Assembly: GCF_910593845.1 (NCBI RefSeq)
Contig: NZ_CAJVAS010000019.1
Span: 51,007-115,006, forward strand
Direction: 5' to 3'
DNA length: 64,000 bases
From: Paenibacillus solanacearum
Lineage (GTDB): Bacteria; Bacillota; Bacilli; Paenibacillales; NBRC-103111
Numbering within the stretch: the first letter of the stretch is position 1; the number at the start of each line of letters is the position of its first letter. Under the pieces are notes generated by a model, which made no database searches, was not told where the DNA came from, and saw only the letters and a program-made list of their open reading frames with translations. The position numbers and the translations under genes are program-made. Below, piece after piece: positions 52,140 to 60,429 of the stretch.

Positions 52140-53111
52140 TCAATAGACGCCTTCCTGGCCGAAACGCTTCGCCAGCCAATTCGAGCCAAGCACCAGCACG
52201 AGCCCGACCGCCGACTTGAACAGACCGACAGCGGCGCTGTAGCTGAATTGCGATTGCGTCAAGCCTTTGACGTACACATACGTATCGAATACTTCGCCGA
52301 CATCCCGGTTCGTCGGGGTCAGCATCAGGAAGATATGCTCGAAGCCGGAGTCCAGGAAGTTCCCCAAGCGAAGAATGAGCAGGATGATAATGGTGCTGCG
52401 AATCGCGGGCAGCGTAATATGCCACAGCTGTCTCCAGCGGTTCGCGCCGTCCATGCGCGCGGCTTCGTAGAGCTGGAGGTCGACACCCGACAAGGCGGCG
52501 AGGAAAATGATCGTGCCCCAGCCGACTTCCTTCCAGATGGACTGCGTGACGATCATCGTCCGGAACCATTCCGGCTCGAGCAGGAACGCGATTTTATGCC
52601 CGGTAAGCGCGTACAACAGCTCGTTGACGGCGCCGCCTTCGGTCGTAAACAGCATATAGAACACACCGACGACGACAACCCAGGATACAAAGTGCGGCAC
52701 ATAGACGAGCGTCTGCACGAAGCGCTTGAATCTTTCGCGGCGCACCTCGTTCATCATCAGCGCCAGCACGATCGGCAGCGGGAAGAAAAACACCAGATTG
52801 TACACAGCCAGCAGCGCTGTATTGCTGAACAGCTGCCAAAACTGCGGCTCGGTGAAAAACCGGTTGAAATGCTTCAGTCCGACCCACGGACTGTTCATGA
52901 TGCCCAGATGCGGCTTGTAATCCTGAAACGCCATCACCAGCCCGTACATCGGCACGTATTTGAAAATTACGAAATAAAGCACACCCGGCAGCAGCATCAA
53001 GTACAGCCACCGGTCGCGGATCAAATCTTTCATGAGCCCTTCCCGGCGAAGAAACGATGCCCGGGGCTTCGCTTTGGACTGTAGTGTCTGCGTCTCGGTC
53101 TGCGTCGTCAT
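52140..53111 (-). CDS. ABC sugar permease, LplB/YteP-type
   Basis: 323 aa from ATG 53111 (MTTQTETQTLQSKAKPRASF). Six membrane helices with LYLMLLPGVLYFVIFKYVPM first and the EAA loop EAARMDGANRWRQLWHITLP. MalF-side subunit partnering the LplC-type protein downstream. Membership of the YteP/LplB group agrees with the neighbouring membrane AraC regulator and GH105 hydrolase, a setup known for rhamnogalacturonan or similar glycan uptake. Confidence 0.94.
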   Translation of the reverse strand: MTTQTETQTLQSKAKPRASFLRREGLMKDLIRDRWLYLMLLPGVLYFVIFKYVPMYGLVMAFQDYKPHLGIMNSPWVGLKHFNRFFTEPQFWQLFSNTALLAVYNLVFFFPLPIVLALMMNEVRRERFKRFVQTLVYVPHFVSWVVVVGVFYMLFTTEGGAVNELLYALTGHKIAFLLEPEWFRTMIVTQSIWKEVGWGTIIFLAALSGVDLQLYEAARMDGANRWRQLWHITLPAIRSTIIILLILRLGNFLDSGFEHIFLMLTPTNRDVGEVFDTYVYVKGLTQSQFSYSAAVGLFKSAVGLVLVLGSNWLAKRFGQEGVY

Positions 53112-53205
53112 AAGCTGTCGTCCACCCTCTCTTGAATCCATTGAACGGGCTGCAGATGCTCAGCCGTCGATCAACTTGGTTGCCTTCATTATCAGCGGCC
53201 GCGCT

Positions 53206-53238
53206 GGAACAAGCTATAGCCCGATTTCAACTTGTTCC
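53206..53238 (-). promoter_or_regulatory. Hairpin element upstream of the permease operon
   Basis: Perfect arms GGAACAAG/CTTGTTCC around a 17-base loop CTATAGCCCGATTTCAA. A closely related loop lies in a hairpin upstream of the GH105 gene (57111-57147). Distance to the lplB-type start is about 95 bases. Confidence 0.45.
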
Positions 53239-53430
53239 CGCACGAATCGTTGTGCGGCGCGGCTTTGCGGGCGCAATACGCGCGATTTAACTTGGCATCG
53301 CTTGAATTTAACCTGCTCCGCAGACGATGGTTAAGGCGGTAAATGATGAAGGTGACCAATGATTAGCGGGGCGAATGAACGGTTCGGCGGCGCAGTTCGC
53401 AATGATCGGACCAAAGCCGAGCGAATGCAC
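53239..53430. other. Gap between importer and regulator genes
   Basis: Several short GC-rich hairpins (for example CCGCAC/GTGCGG near 53240) and two GATTTAACTT-like words; no gene. Confidence 0.4.
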
Positions 53431-53466
53431 AAAAAAACAGGACCCGCCTCATGAAACGGTGTCCTG
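53431..53466 (-). terminator. Terminator of the AraC regulator gene
   Basis: Minus-strand stem CAGGAC/GTCCTG followed by TTTTTTT, about 25 bases after the stop. Confidence 0.9.
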
Positions 53467-53491
53467 CCCTTCTCTGCGCTATGCCCAAGCG

Positions 53492-55810
53492 CTACTGTCT
53501 CTTATGATCTTCCCGGTATTGGCCGGGGGTCGTTCCGACGATTTTACGAAACGTCCGGATAAACGCCGTCGTGTTCGTATAGCTGAGCTTCTCGGCGATT
53601 TCGGAAATTTTCCAGCTCGTATTCTCCAGCCACTGCTTCGCCGTGTTCATCCGGTAATCGGCCAAATATTCGCTGAAATTGATGCCGATCTCTTTCTTGA
53701 ACACGCGGCTCAAGTAAACCGGATGGAAGTTCAGCGTCTGCGCGCAAGACTCCAGCGAAATGTCCTGATCGAAGCGCTCGTGAATCAGCTTGACCATTTG
53801 GCCCGCGATATCGATATACTGCGATTCCGCCTGGGTGTTCAGGAACGCATTCACCGGCTTGAACAAATCATTGCGGAACCAGTCCGCAATGTCTTCCATC
53901 GTCCCCAGCTTCATGAAATGCTCCATCGTCGCCCGGTCGCCGAGCACCGTTTTCACTTGGCCGCCCTGCTCCTGCACCAGCTGCATGATTTTCGAGATGA
54001 GCTGCATCATCAGCACCGGATAATCGTTGGCGTGCACCTCTTTGGCGACGATGGCGGCCATATATTTGTCGAACTGCTCGTTCACCCGGTTCATATCGCC
54101 GAGCTTCATCGCGCCCACAACCTGGTCTTCGTGCATTTTGAGCTGCATGTACACCGCCGCTTCCAGCCCTTTTTTCCCAGCCTCGATATCGTCGTAGTGC
54201 ACGATAATTTCGCTGCCGAGGTTAATCCGGCTCTTGAGCGCTTCCAGCCCTTCGCCGTGCGCGCGAACGGCTTCTCCGAGCTTCGCGAACGGCCGGCTGA
54301 TGCCAAGGCTGACGGGCAGCTGCAGAAATTCGTATACTTTCCGCTTGATGCTCTCCGCCGCTTCGTACAGCTCCCTCTTCACGTCCGCCTCGCTCTCCGA
54401 CTCGCTGATCAACAGCGTAACCTGCGACTGATCGTGCAGCAGCGGGCTGAACCGGCGTTCCGCCGGAATGAGCTCGCCGACGATGTTATTGATCGCGAAG
54501 AGCAGCAGCTCGCGGTCGTGCTCCCGGTAGCGCGTGCCGTGCAGCGAGTCGATCTGCAGCGTCAGCACGCCCAGATGCTTCCATTCGGAAGGGAACCCGA
54601 AGATGTCGGACCTTCTCGCAAATTCCGCATCCGAGACTTGCCCTGTAAACAGCTTGAGCATAAAAAATTCCTTGAGCTGCACGAAATGCCCTTTGACCTG
54701 CTGCTGGAGCTGCTTCTCCGTGCTGAACAGCGTACGGAACCGCTGCTCGATCGAACTGAACTCATCCTTGCTGCTTGCGCCTTCCACTTCAATGTCCTTC
54801 GTAAATTCGAACAGCCGTTTGATCGGCGAATACATGCGGCGGCTCCCGTAAAAGGCGGCCAAGCCGACAAAGATGAAGATGACGCTGCACACAATAAACG
54901 TAATCCATGCGATTTTGCGCGATTGGGCGGTAATGTCCCCGATCGACACGACGGAGATGTACATCCACCCGTTGTACGCCTGCTTGTACGTAACGCCGAA
55001 CTCTTTTTTCCCGGCGTAGGCGTTGAAGAAACCCGACGATTGAGGCTCCTGCTTCACGCGCTCCATCACCATGGCGTTGATCTCGCCGTATTTGTCCGCC
55101 GAAGCGTTGGACAAAAAGTTGCTGCCTTTGCGGTCCAGCACATAGCTGTCCCCGAGATTGTTGTTTTGCGTCAGCAGATTGCTGATTTGGTTATTTTGCA
55201 TCTCGACGACGAGCAGCCCTTTCGGCTGGCTTGTTGTCGGCACGACCGGTATTTTGTACACCATCCGGGTCGTATTCTGGGGCGTGACCGGCGATTCCTC
55301 GGAAGCCGGCTCCGCAGCGGTCGATTCGGCCGGGGACGGCTTGGCGTTCGCGCCGCTCGTAACCCAGAACAAGCTGTTCTGATGCTTGGCGTACGATTGG
55401 AACGTGCTCGCTTCGGCAGAGCCGGTCAGCGTGCCGAACGTCTTGAAGCTGACGGCCCAGTCTTTGTCGAAGCTGATCAAATACGCGTCGCTAATTCCCG
55501 CAACCGTTTGCAAATTATATAAGCCTTTGGACAAATCGCGAATTTTCGGAAAGTCGTCGATCGTCAGCTGCTCAGCGATCGAAGAAGTGACAAGCGCCGA
55601 ATTGACATATTGGATGGACGTCAATTCAAGCGTTTTCATCACTTGCTCGACGCGCATCTGCGTCTGCAGCAGCACCTGCATATTGCCTTCCTTGACCTTC
55701 GTTTCAATATCGCCCTTGGCGATGTAGTATGAAATGACACCGAGTGAGATGACGGGAATCGCTCCAAGCAGCAAGCTGAACAATAAGAGGCGCTGTAAGT
55801 ACTTAGGCAT
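53492..55810 (-). CDS. Membrane-bound AraC-family regulator (YesS-like)
   Basis: 772 aa from ATG 55810 (MPKYLQRLLLFSLLLGAIPV), with GAGGAGGGG upstream. A membrane helix at the N-terminus, an extracytoplasmic sensor domain of about 265 residues, a second helix at about 297-320 (FIVCSVIFIFVGLAAFY), a long cytoplasmic middle and an AraC domain in the last 100 residues (DISLESCAQTLNFHPVYLSR and KISEIAEKLSYTNTTAFIRT as the two helix-turn-helix units). Known role of the group: direct sensing of extracellular sugars and activation of adjacent importer and hydrolase genes. It lies between GH105 and the importer, all on the minus strand. Confidence 0.93.
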   Translation of the reverse strand: MPKYLQRLLLFSLLLGAIPVISLGVISYYIAKGDIETKVKEGNMQVLLQTQMRVEQVMKTLELTSIQYVNSALVTSSIAEQLTIDDFPKIRDLSKGLYNLQTVAGISDAYLISFDKDWAVSFKTFGTLTGSAEASTFQSYAKHQNSLFWVTSGANAKPSPAESTAAEPASEESPVTPQNTTRMVYKIPVVPTTSQPKGLLVVEMQNNQISNLLTQNNNLGDSYVLDRKGSNFLSNASADKYGEINAMVMERVKQEPQSSGFFNAYAGKKEFGVTYKQAYNGWMYISVVSIGDITAQSRKIAWITFIVCSVIFIFVGLAAFYGSRRMYSPIKRLFEFTKDIEVEGASSKDEFSSIEQRFRTLFSTEKQLQQQVKGHFVQLKEFFMLKLFTGQVSDAEFARRSDIFGFPSEWKHLGVLTLQIDSLHGTRYREHDRELLLFAINNIVGELIPAERRFSPLLHDQSQVTLLISESESEADVKRELYEAAESIKRKVYEFLQLPVSLGISRPFAKLGEAVRAHGEGLEALKSRINLGSEIIVHYDDIEAGKKGLEAAVYMQLKMHEDQVVGAMKLGDMNRVNEQFDKYMAAIVAKEVHANDYPVLMMQLISKIMQLVQEQGGQVKTVLGDRATMEHFMKLGTMEDIADWFRNDLFKPVNAFLNTQAESQYIDIAGQMVKLIHERFDQDISLESCAQTLNFHPVYLSRVFKKEIGINFSEYLADYRMNTAKQWLENTSWKISEIAEKLSYTNTTAFIRTFRKIVGTTPGQYREDHKRQ

Positions 55811-55941
55811 CTGGATGACTCCCCTCCTCGTAACATGTTGCACCATACATCATACCATACGTCAGGGCCCATTTCATGCCCTGAGCCACTGGAGCAATAT
55901 GGGATGCCGGGCGGAGTAGTCCGGGCAGCCGCAGCCTGCCG

Positions 55942-57051
55942 TCAGCGCGGCTCCGCAAGCTCCATGCACATATGGACAAACGTCGCCATCCCGTGCAGAT
56001 CATTCGTTTTGCGCTCCCGTGCCGCATAATGCGCATAATCGCCAACGCCGGTGCCGATGCAAATATCGGGGACGACAATGCCGCCGGCCGCATCGAAGCT
56101 CACGCGGGTCAAGACCCCTTCATAGCCTCTGCGCGCCGACTCCAGCAGCGAACGGTCCGCATAGCCTTCTCGCGCCGCTCGGGACAACGTGAAGACGAAC
56201 AGCGTCGAACAGGAAAGCTCCAGCCAGTTGTCCGGCCGCTCTCCCTTGTCGACCACCTGATACCACAGCCCTGTCGCCGGGTCCTGGAACCGGCGGATGC
56301 TGTCTGCCAGCTCACCGACGATGCGGATCAATGCTGCGCGCTCAGGATGATCGGCGGGCAAATATTCGATGATTTCGCACAGCGCGAAGCCGTACCAGCC
56401 GACCGAGCGGCCCCAAAATTCCGGCGAGCACCCGGTAACAGGATTCGCCCAAGGGGCTTGGCCGCTGGCGTCCCACGCATGATACAGCAGCCCCGTCTGC
56501 TCGTCCTTCATGCGGCTGTACATGAGCAGCGCCTGCTTCACGACCACGTCGTACAGCGCCGGCTCATCATACTGCCGCGCATATTTGACGGCGAACGGCC
56601 CTTCCATATAAATGCCGTCCAGCCACATTTGATTCGGATAAATGTCCTTATGCCAGAAGCCGCCGTCCAGCGTCGTCTTCCATGTATCCAGCAAGCCGCG
56701 CAAAAACGCCGCGCCCCGGTGATACTTCGCATCCCCCGATGCCGCATGCAGCATGAGCAGCAGCTGGCCGGGCATGATATCGTCCAGATGGTCCTTCACT
56801 TGAATGCGACCGTCCTCCGGGATGTACAAGTCGACATAATGTTTAATATAGTTGTAATAGGCAGATTCGCCCGTAGCTCGCCACAGCTTTTCCATTCCTT
56901 GCAAAAATACGCCTTGGTGGTAGTGCCAGCGTCCGGCAGGAGGAAGCTCCGAAGGCGCATAGCGTGCCATGATCGTGTCGCAGGAGCGGCGCGCCCAGGC
57001 GAGCGGCGAATCCGATGCCGTCAGCGGAGCGGTGTTTGCCATCGTGTTCAC
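55942..57051 (-). CDS. GH105-type unsaturated glucuronyl/galacturonyl hydrolase
   Basis: 369 aa from GTG 57051, with AAAGGAA upstream; ATG 57042 is an alternative. An alpha/alpha-barrel protein with the GH105 pattern: GRWHYHQGVFLQGMEKLWRA, HLDDIMPGQLLLML, GGFWHKDIYPNQMWLDGIYM, EFWGRSVGWYGFALCEIIEY and LWYQVVDKGERPDNWLELSC. Known chemistry: hydration-hydrolysis of unsaturated uronic acids left by pectin or rhamnogalacturonan lyases (YteR, YesR). No lyase gene is in the window. No signal peptide, so it works on imported products. Confidence 0.93.
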   Translation of the reverse strand: MNTMANTAPLTASDSPLAWARRSCDTIMARYAPSELPPAGRWHYHQGVFLQGMEKLWRATGESAYYNYIKHYVDLYIPEDGRIQVKDHLDDIMPGQLLLMLHAASGDAKYHRGAAFLRGLLDTWKTTLDGGFWHKDIYPNQMWLDGIYMEGPFAVKYARQYDEPALYDVVVKQALLMYSRMKDEQTGLLYHAWDASGQAPWANPVTGCSPEFWGRSVGWYGFALCEIIEYLPADHPERAALIRIVGELADSIRRFQDPATGLWYQVVDKGERPDNWLELSCSTLFVFTLSRAAREGYADRSLLESARRGYEGVLTRVSFDAAGGIVVPDICIGTGVGDYAHYAARERKTNDLHGMATFVHMCMELAEPR

Positions 57052-57110
57052 GTCTAATCTTCCTTTCCATGAAGGGTCTACCCGCCTATGATGGCGCATA
57101 AACCGGTTAC

Positions 57111-57147
57111 AGGCTATAGTCCGGATTTAACTTTTTCGATAGAGCCT
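57111..57147 (-). promoter_or_regulatory. Hairpin element upstream of the GH105 gene
   Basis: Arms AGGCTAT and ATAGAGCCT (two-base bulge) around a loop with ATAGTCCGGATTTAACTT, almost the loop of the element at 53206-53238 in the same orientation. About 60 bases before the start codon. Confidence 0.4.
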
Positions 57148-57222
57148 AAACCATAATTCATAGGAAACGCATCATTTTCGGCAAAACGAACGTCTGACAT
57201 CATGAGAAGGGGGCCAAGCGAT

Positions 57223-58143
57223 ATGGGAATTTACTCCAAAGGAAAGGGACATCATCTACGCAAAAGATGGCCTGGTGCGCTGCTCGCCGCATTCGTATGG
57301 CTGACAGGAACGATAGCGGCCGCATGGGACTCCTCGGCTGCGGCGCCGCAGCCGCCGAAAGCCAAAGCCACCTGGCTGTGGGATACGTCGCTGATCGGCA
57401 CTAGCTTCGGGCGCAATCAAATCTTCGAATTCGTATCGGACGAGCGGATTTCCCGCATCTTCCTGCAGATCGATACGGACATCGATCCAAGCGACTACCG
57501 CAGCTTCATCATTACGGCGGCCGATTACAATGTGGAAATCTATGCGCTGGACGGCGCGCCGGAATGGGCTTTGCCGGAGCATCGCCAGCGCATCGGTGAT
57601 TTGATCCGTTGGGTGAACGCTTATAACAGTTCGGTCGATCCGAACGAGCGCTTTGCAGGCATCCAGCTCGACGTCGAGCCTTATCTCCTTCCTGCATGGA
57701 ATACGGATCAAGAGGCGACGGCGCGGCACTGGCTGGAGGCGATGGCCTACTTCCACGACGAGACGAAGCAGTCGGCCGCCTTGGCAACCTCCGCGGCGCT
57801 GCCGTTCTGGCTGGACGCCGTGACGGCAGATGGCGAGAACTCTTTAGCGGAAGCGATGATCGGCAAGCTGGATGAAGTGGCGCTGATGTCGTACCGGAGC
57901 GTCGGAGAAGAAGCGGTGAGCCTCGTTCAAGAGGAGCTTGACCTTGGCGACAAATACGAGAAGCAAGTGTGGATCGGCCTGGAGACGAACCGGATCCCCG
58001 ATACGCCGTTCATCTCGTTCTACGACGCCGGCAAAATGGAGCTGACACGGGAAATAGCCCGCATCGACAAGCTCTTGAAAGCTCGCTCGTCGTATGCGGG
58101 CATCTGCGTCCACGATTACAGCGGCTGGCGCAGCCTGCGTTAG
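57223..58143 (+). CDS. Secreted TIM-barrel-like protein (putative glycosidase)
   Basis: 306 aa from ATG 57223, with AAGGGGG upstream. Signal peptide WPGALLAAFVWLTGTIAAAW cleaved near AAA, then about 260 residues with the strand-helix order of a TIM barrel: ISRIFLQIDTDIDPSDYRSF, YNVEIYALDGAPEWALPEHR, FAGIQLDVEPYLLPAW (about residue 149, an acidic pair at the position of catalytic residues in GH18-like barrels) and VALMSYRSVGEEAVSLVQEE. Family not recognised with certainty. It converges with the next gene, the stops being two bases apart with no terminator. Confidence 0.8.
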   Translation: MGIYSKGKGHHLRKRWPGALLAAFVWLTGTIAAAWDSSAAAPQPPKAKATWLWDTSLIGTSFGRNQIFEFVSDERISRIFLQIDTDIDPSDYRSFIITAADYNVEIYALDGAPEWALPEHRQRIGDLIRWVNAYNSSVDPNERFAGIQLDVEPYLLPAWNTDQEATARHWLEAMAYFHDETKQSAALATSAALPFWLDAVTADGENSLAEAMIGKLDEVALMSYRSVGEEAVSLVQEELDLGDKYEKQVWIGLETNRIPDTPFISFYDAGKMELTREIARIDKLLKARSSYAGICVHDYSGWRSLR

Positions 58144-58145
58144 AC

Positions 58146-60419
58146 TTAAGGGCTGCCGGCTGCGGGCCGGTCTGCGCCGGCTGCCGTTCCTTTGGGCGGC
58201 TGGTTCTGCAGCTCGCCGAACGCCTCCTGCAAGATCGGGTAGCTTTGCTTCAGCCGCTCATGGTAAGCGGGCTTGTTCCAAGCGTCCCACTTGTAGGCCA
58301 TCGGCGCAGAAGCGCCCGTGCCCGCCGCAGGGCCGCTCACATGCGGTTCGACCCGGATCGCCTTCACTTCCTCGGACTTGAGCGCGCCCGCTTCGTACGG
58401 GTATCGCCACGCCTTCTTCGTGCTCGGATCGGTGAAGCCGAGCAGCATCCACGGCAGGCGAACTTCCATGACCGGACCGGAGGCGTACCAATCGGCCAAA
58501 TTGTTGAAATCGGCGCGGTTCGGATCGGTCGTGCCGTGATGCAGCGCGCCCAGCTCCACGTCCTCGAACGGCAGCTTTTCTCCGGTTTGCGGCAGCACTT
58601 GCGGCTTGCTGACCGGCAGCCGGTACGGCAGGAACAAGCCGTTCTCCGCCTGCTTCCACGCCTCCTGCCATGGCATCATTTTGCCCATGAAGCCGTACTG
58701 CCACGTGTGAATATCATAGGCGCTGTTGACGTAGATCGCCGAATCCTCCTCCCCTTGCAGCTTCAGCACGAACTCCTGTCCGCCGCCGAACGTGACGCCG
58801 GGAGCCTGGTCCGCCTTGGCGCTGCCTCCCTCCAGCGTATCGAAGCCGACGTACACCGTCTCATCCCCCGGCTTCCACGCGCCTTCCTTCTTTCGCAGCA
58901 GCAAATATACATACGCTTCATCATGCGAGACGGTCATGTCAAAGCCCGGGTATGATTGCGTCTTCGTGCCCTTGCGGCGCTCCCAGTCGTCCGTCTTGCC
59001 GTCGAGCACGATCTGGTCCTCCGGTGACGCTCCCGCTTCGACGGCGAGCACGCCGAAATGCTCTTCGTTCGTCAGCATATTGCGCCAATACGGCCGGCGG
59101 CCGATCGGTGCATCGAGCTCCATCGTGTTCCAGGTGATCTTGAACCATTCGTCCTGCCAAGCGAACAGCATGGCGCCGTCATAGTTCTCGTCATAAATGC
59201 TGCGGTACAAATCCGCATCGATCTCCCCCTGCTCCCGCTCGGTATGCAGCCCTTGATTGCGGCCGAGTGGGCCGTAATGGGCCATCCCCCGCGAGCTGGG
59301 CACGCCGTATTCCGCCACAATGAGCGGGATGCCTTGATGATGCTGCCGCAAGTCGCGCAAGTAGCCGGCATATGGGTTCACCTCGCCGCGGCTGTCGCGG
59401 TATGTCTGATACTTCTCCTCGTACCGCAGCAAATCGGGATAATACGGATAAATATGGTAGGAGGCAAAATAACCCGCCTTCCAGTTGTCCTTCGGCTTGA
59501 TATGCATCGGGTCGACGGACACCAGGTCTTCATTCTCCGCCGGCTCGTTCGGATGCCGAAGCGGATCGGTCGTAACCCAGTTCGTAAACGAAACCGGGTG
59601 CTGCCAGCCGTGCTTGCTCTCTTCCTTGGCCAGCGTATCGAGCATTTGCGCGAGCCAGCTTTCGAATGGCGATGCCCCCGCAGACGCCTGGAAATATTCG
59701 CCTTGAAACGGCGGCATGCCCGGGTGCGCGTCATTGGTCGCCTGCACCGCGTAAGGCTCCCATTCCGTGCCGACGACCCAGCCGAGCACATACGGCGATA
59801 CGTCCGCCGTATATTTGCCGGAAGCATGACCGGCCTTTGCCTTGCGCTTCAGCTTCCCGTGCACCGCGCCGACGGCGTCTTGAATTTCCTGCTGAAACAC
59901 GGCGACGGCGTCTTCCTGAAACGCATCCTGCCCCCCGCCATCCGCGCCGATCAAATGCTCCTCCGGCGACCACACGCCTTGCAAAATATAAAGCGGGTCC
60001 TTCCGGCCGGCATTGAATTCGGCCAATGCCTCGTAGAAAAACGGCGGCAATATCGTATAGACGCGGACCACATCCGCGTTCATGTCCTTGATTTGCGCGA
60101 ACCAGCGAAGATAGTCCGCTTGGGTCGGCGCCAGCTCGCCGGGCGCATGACCCGGCGTCGTCGCCCCCATATTGACGCCGGTCCAAAATTCCGGCTTCCA
60201 GCCCGTCCCATCGTACACCTGGAGACGGCCGTCCTTGACCGCCGTCGTCTGTTTGATCCCCTGCTCGGTATAGACCGGCACCGCCGGAGGCGGAAGCTCT
60301 CGCGCGCCGGAGCTTAGCCAGCCCGCACCGCCGCCCAGCGACCAATACACCGCCGCTCCCCCGAGCAGCACGAGCGCCGCAAGCCCGAGCAGCATTCGCC
60401 GCTTCATTGTAACGTACAT
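58146..60419 (-). CDS. Membrane-anchored glycosidase-like protein
   Basis: 757 aa from ATG 60419 (MYVTMKRRMLLGLAALVLLG), with AAGGGGG upstream. N-terminal membrane anchor, then a TIM-barrel-like part with WTGVNMGATTPGHAPGELAP, VVRVYTILPPFFYEALAEFN, VLGWVVGTEWEP (about 218) and IVAEYGVPSSRGMAHYGPLG (about 370), the two Glu positions matching retaining glycosidases of clan GH-A. Residues beyond 480 are a beta-rich domain (YVYLLLRKKEGAWKPGDETV). Exact family not recognised. It follows a GT-C-like membrane protein by 10 bases, suggesting a shared role in building or trimming a surface glycan. Confidence 0.85.
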   Translation of the reverse strand: MYVTMKRRMLLGLAALVLLGGAAVYWSLGGGAGWLSSGARELPPPAVPVYTEQGIKQTTAVKDGRLQVYDGTGWKPEFWTGVNMGATTPGHAPGELAPTQADYLRWFAQIKDMNADVVRVYTILPPFFYEALAEFNAGRKDPLYILQGVWSPEEHLIGADGGGQDAFQEDAVAVFQQEIQDAVGAVHGKLKRKAKAGHASGKYTADVSPYVLGWVVGTEWEPYAVQATNDAHPGMPPFQGEYFQASAGASPFESWLAQMLDTLAKEESKHGWQHPVSFTNWVTTDPLRHPNEPAENEDLVSVDPMHIKPKDNWKAGYFASYHIYPYYPDLLRYEEKYQTYRDSRGEVNPYAGYLRDLRQHHQGIPLIVAEYGVPSSRGMAHYGPLGRNQGLHTEREQGEIDADLYRSIYDENYDGAMLFAWQDEWFKITWNTMELDAPIGRRPYWRNMLTNEEHFGVLAVEAGASPEDQIVLDGKTDDWERRKGTKTQSYPGFDMTVSHDEAYVYLLLRKKEGAWKPGDETVYVGFDTLEGGSAKADQAPGVTFGGGQEFVLKLQGEEDSAIYVNSAYDIHTWQYGFMGKMMPWQEAWKQAENGLFLPYRLPVSKPQVLPQTGEKLPFEDVELGALHHGTTDPNRADFNNLADWYASGPVMEVRLPWMLLGFTDPSTKKAWRYPYEAGALKSEEVKAIRVEPHVSGPAAGTGASAPMAYKWDAWNKPAYHERLKQSYPILQEAFGELQNQPPKGTAAGADRPAAGSP

Positions 60420-60429
60420 AAGATCCCCC

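Noticed and set aside
53375..55522. A 715-codon plus-strand open frame, with similar long ones at 33630-34967, 35909-37561 and 59058-60317.
   Set aside because: All are exact antisense shadows of well-recognised genes; their residue patterns are the reverse-strand image of those genes.
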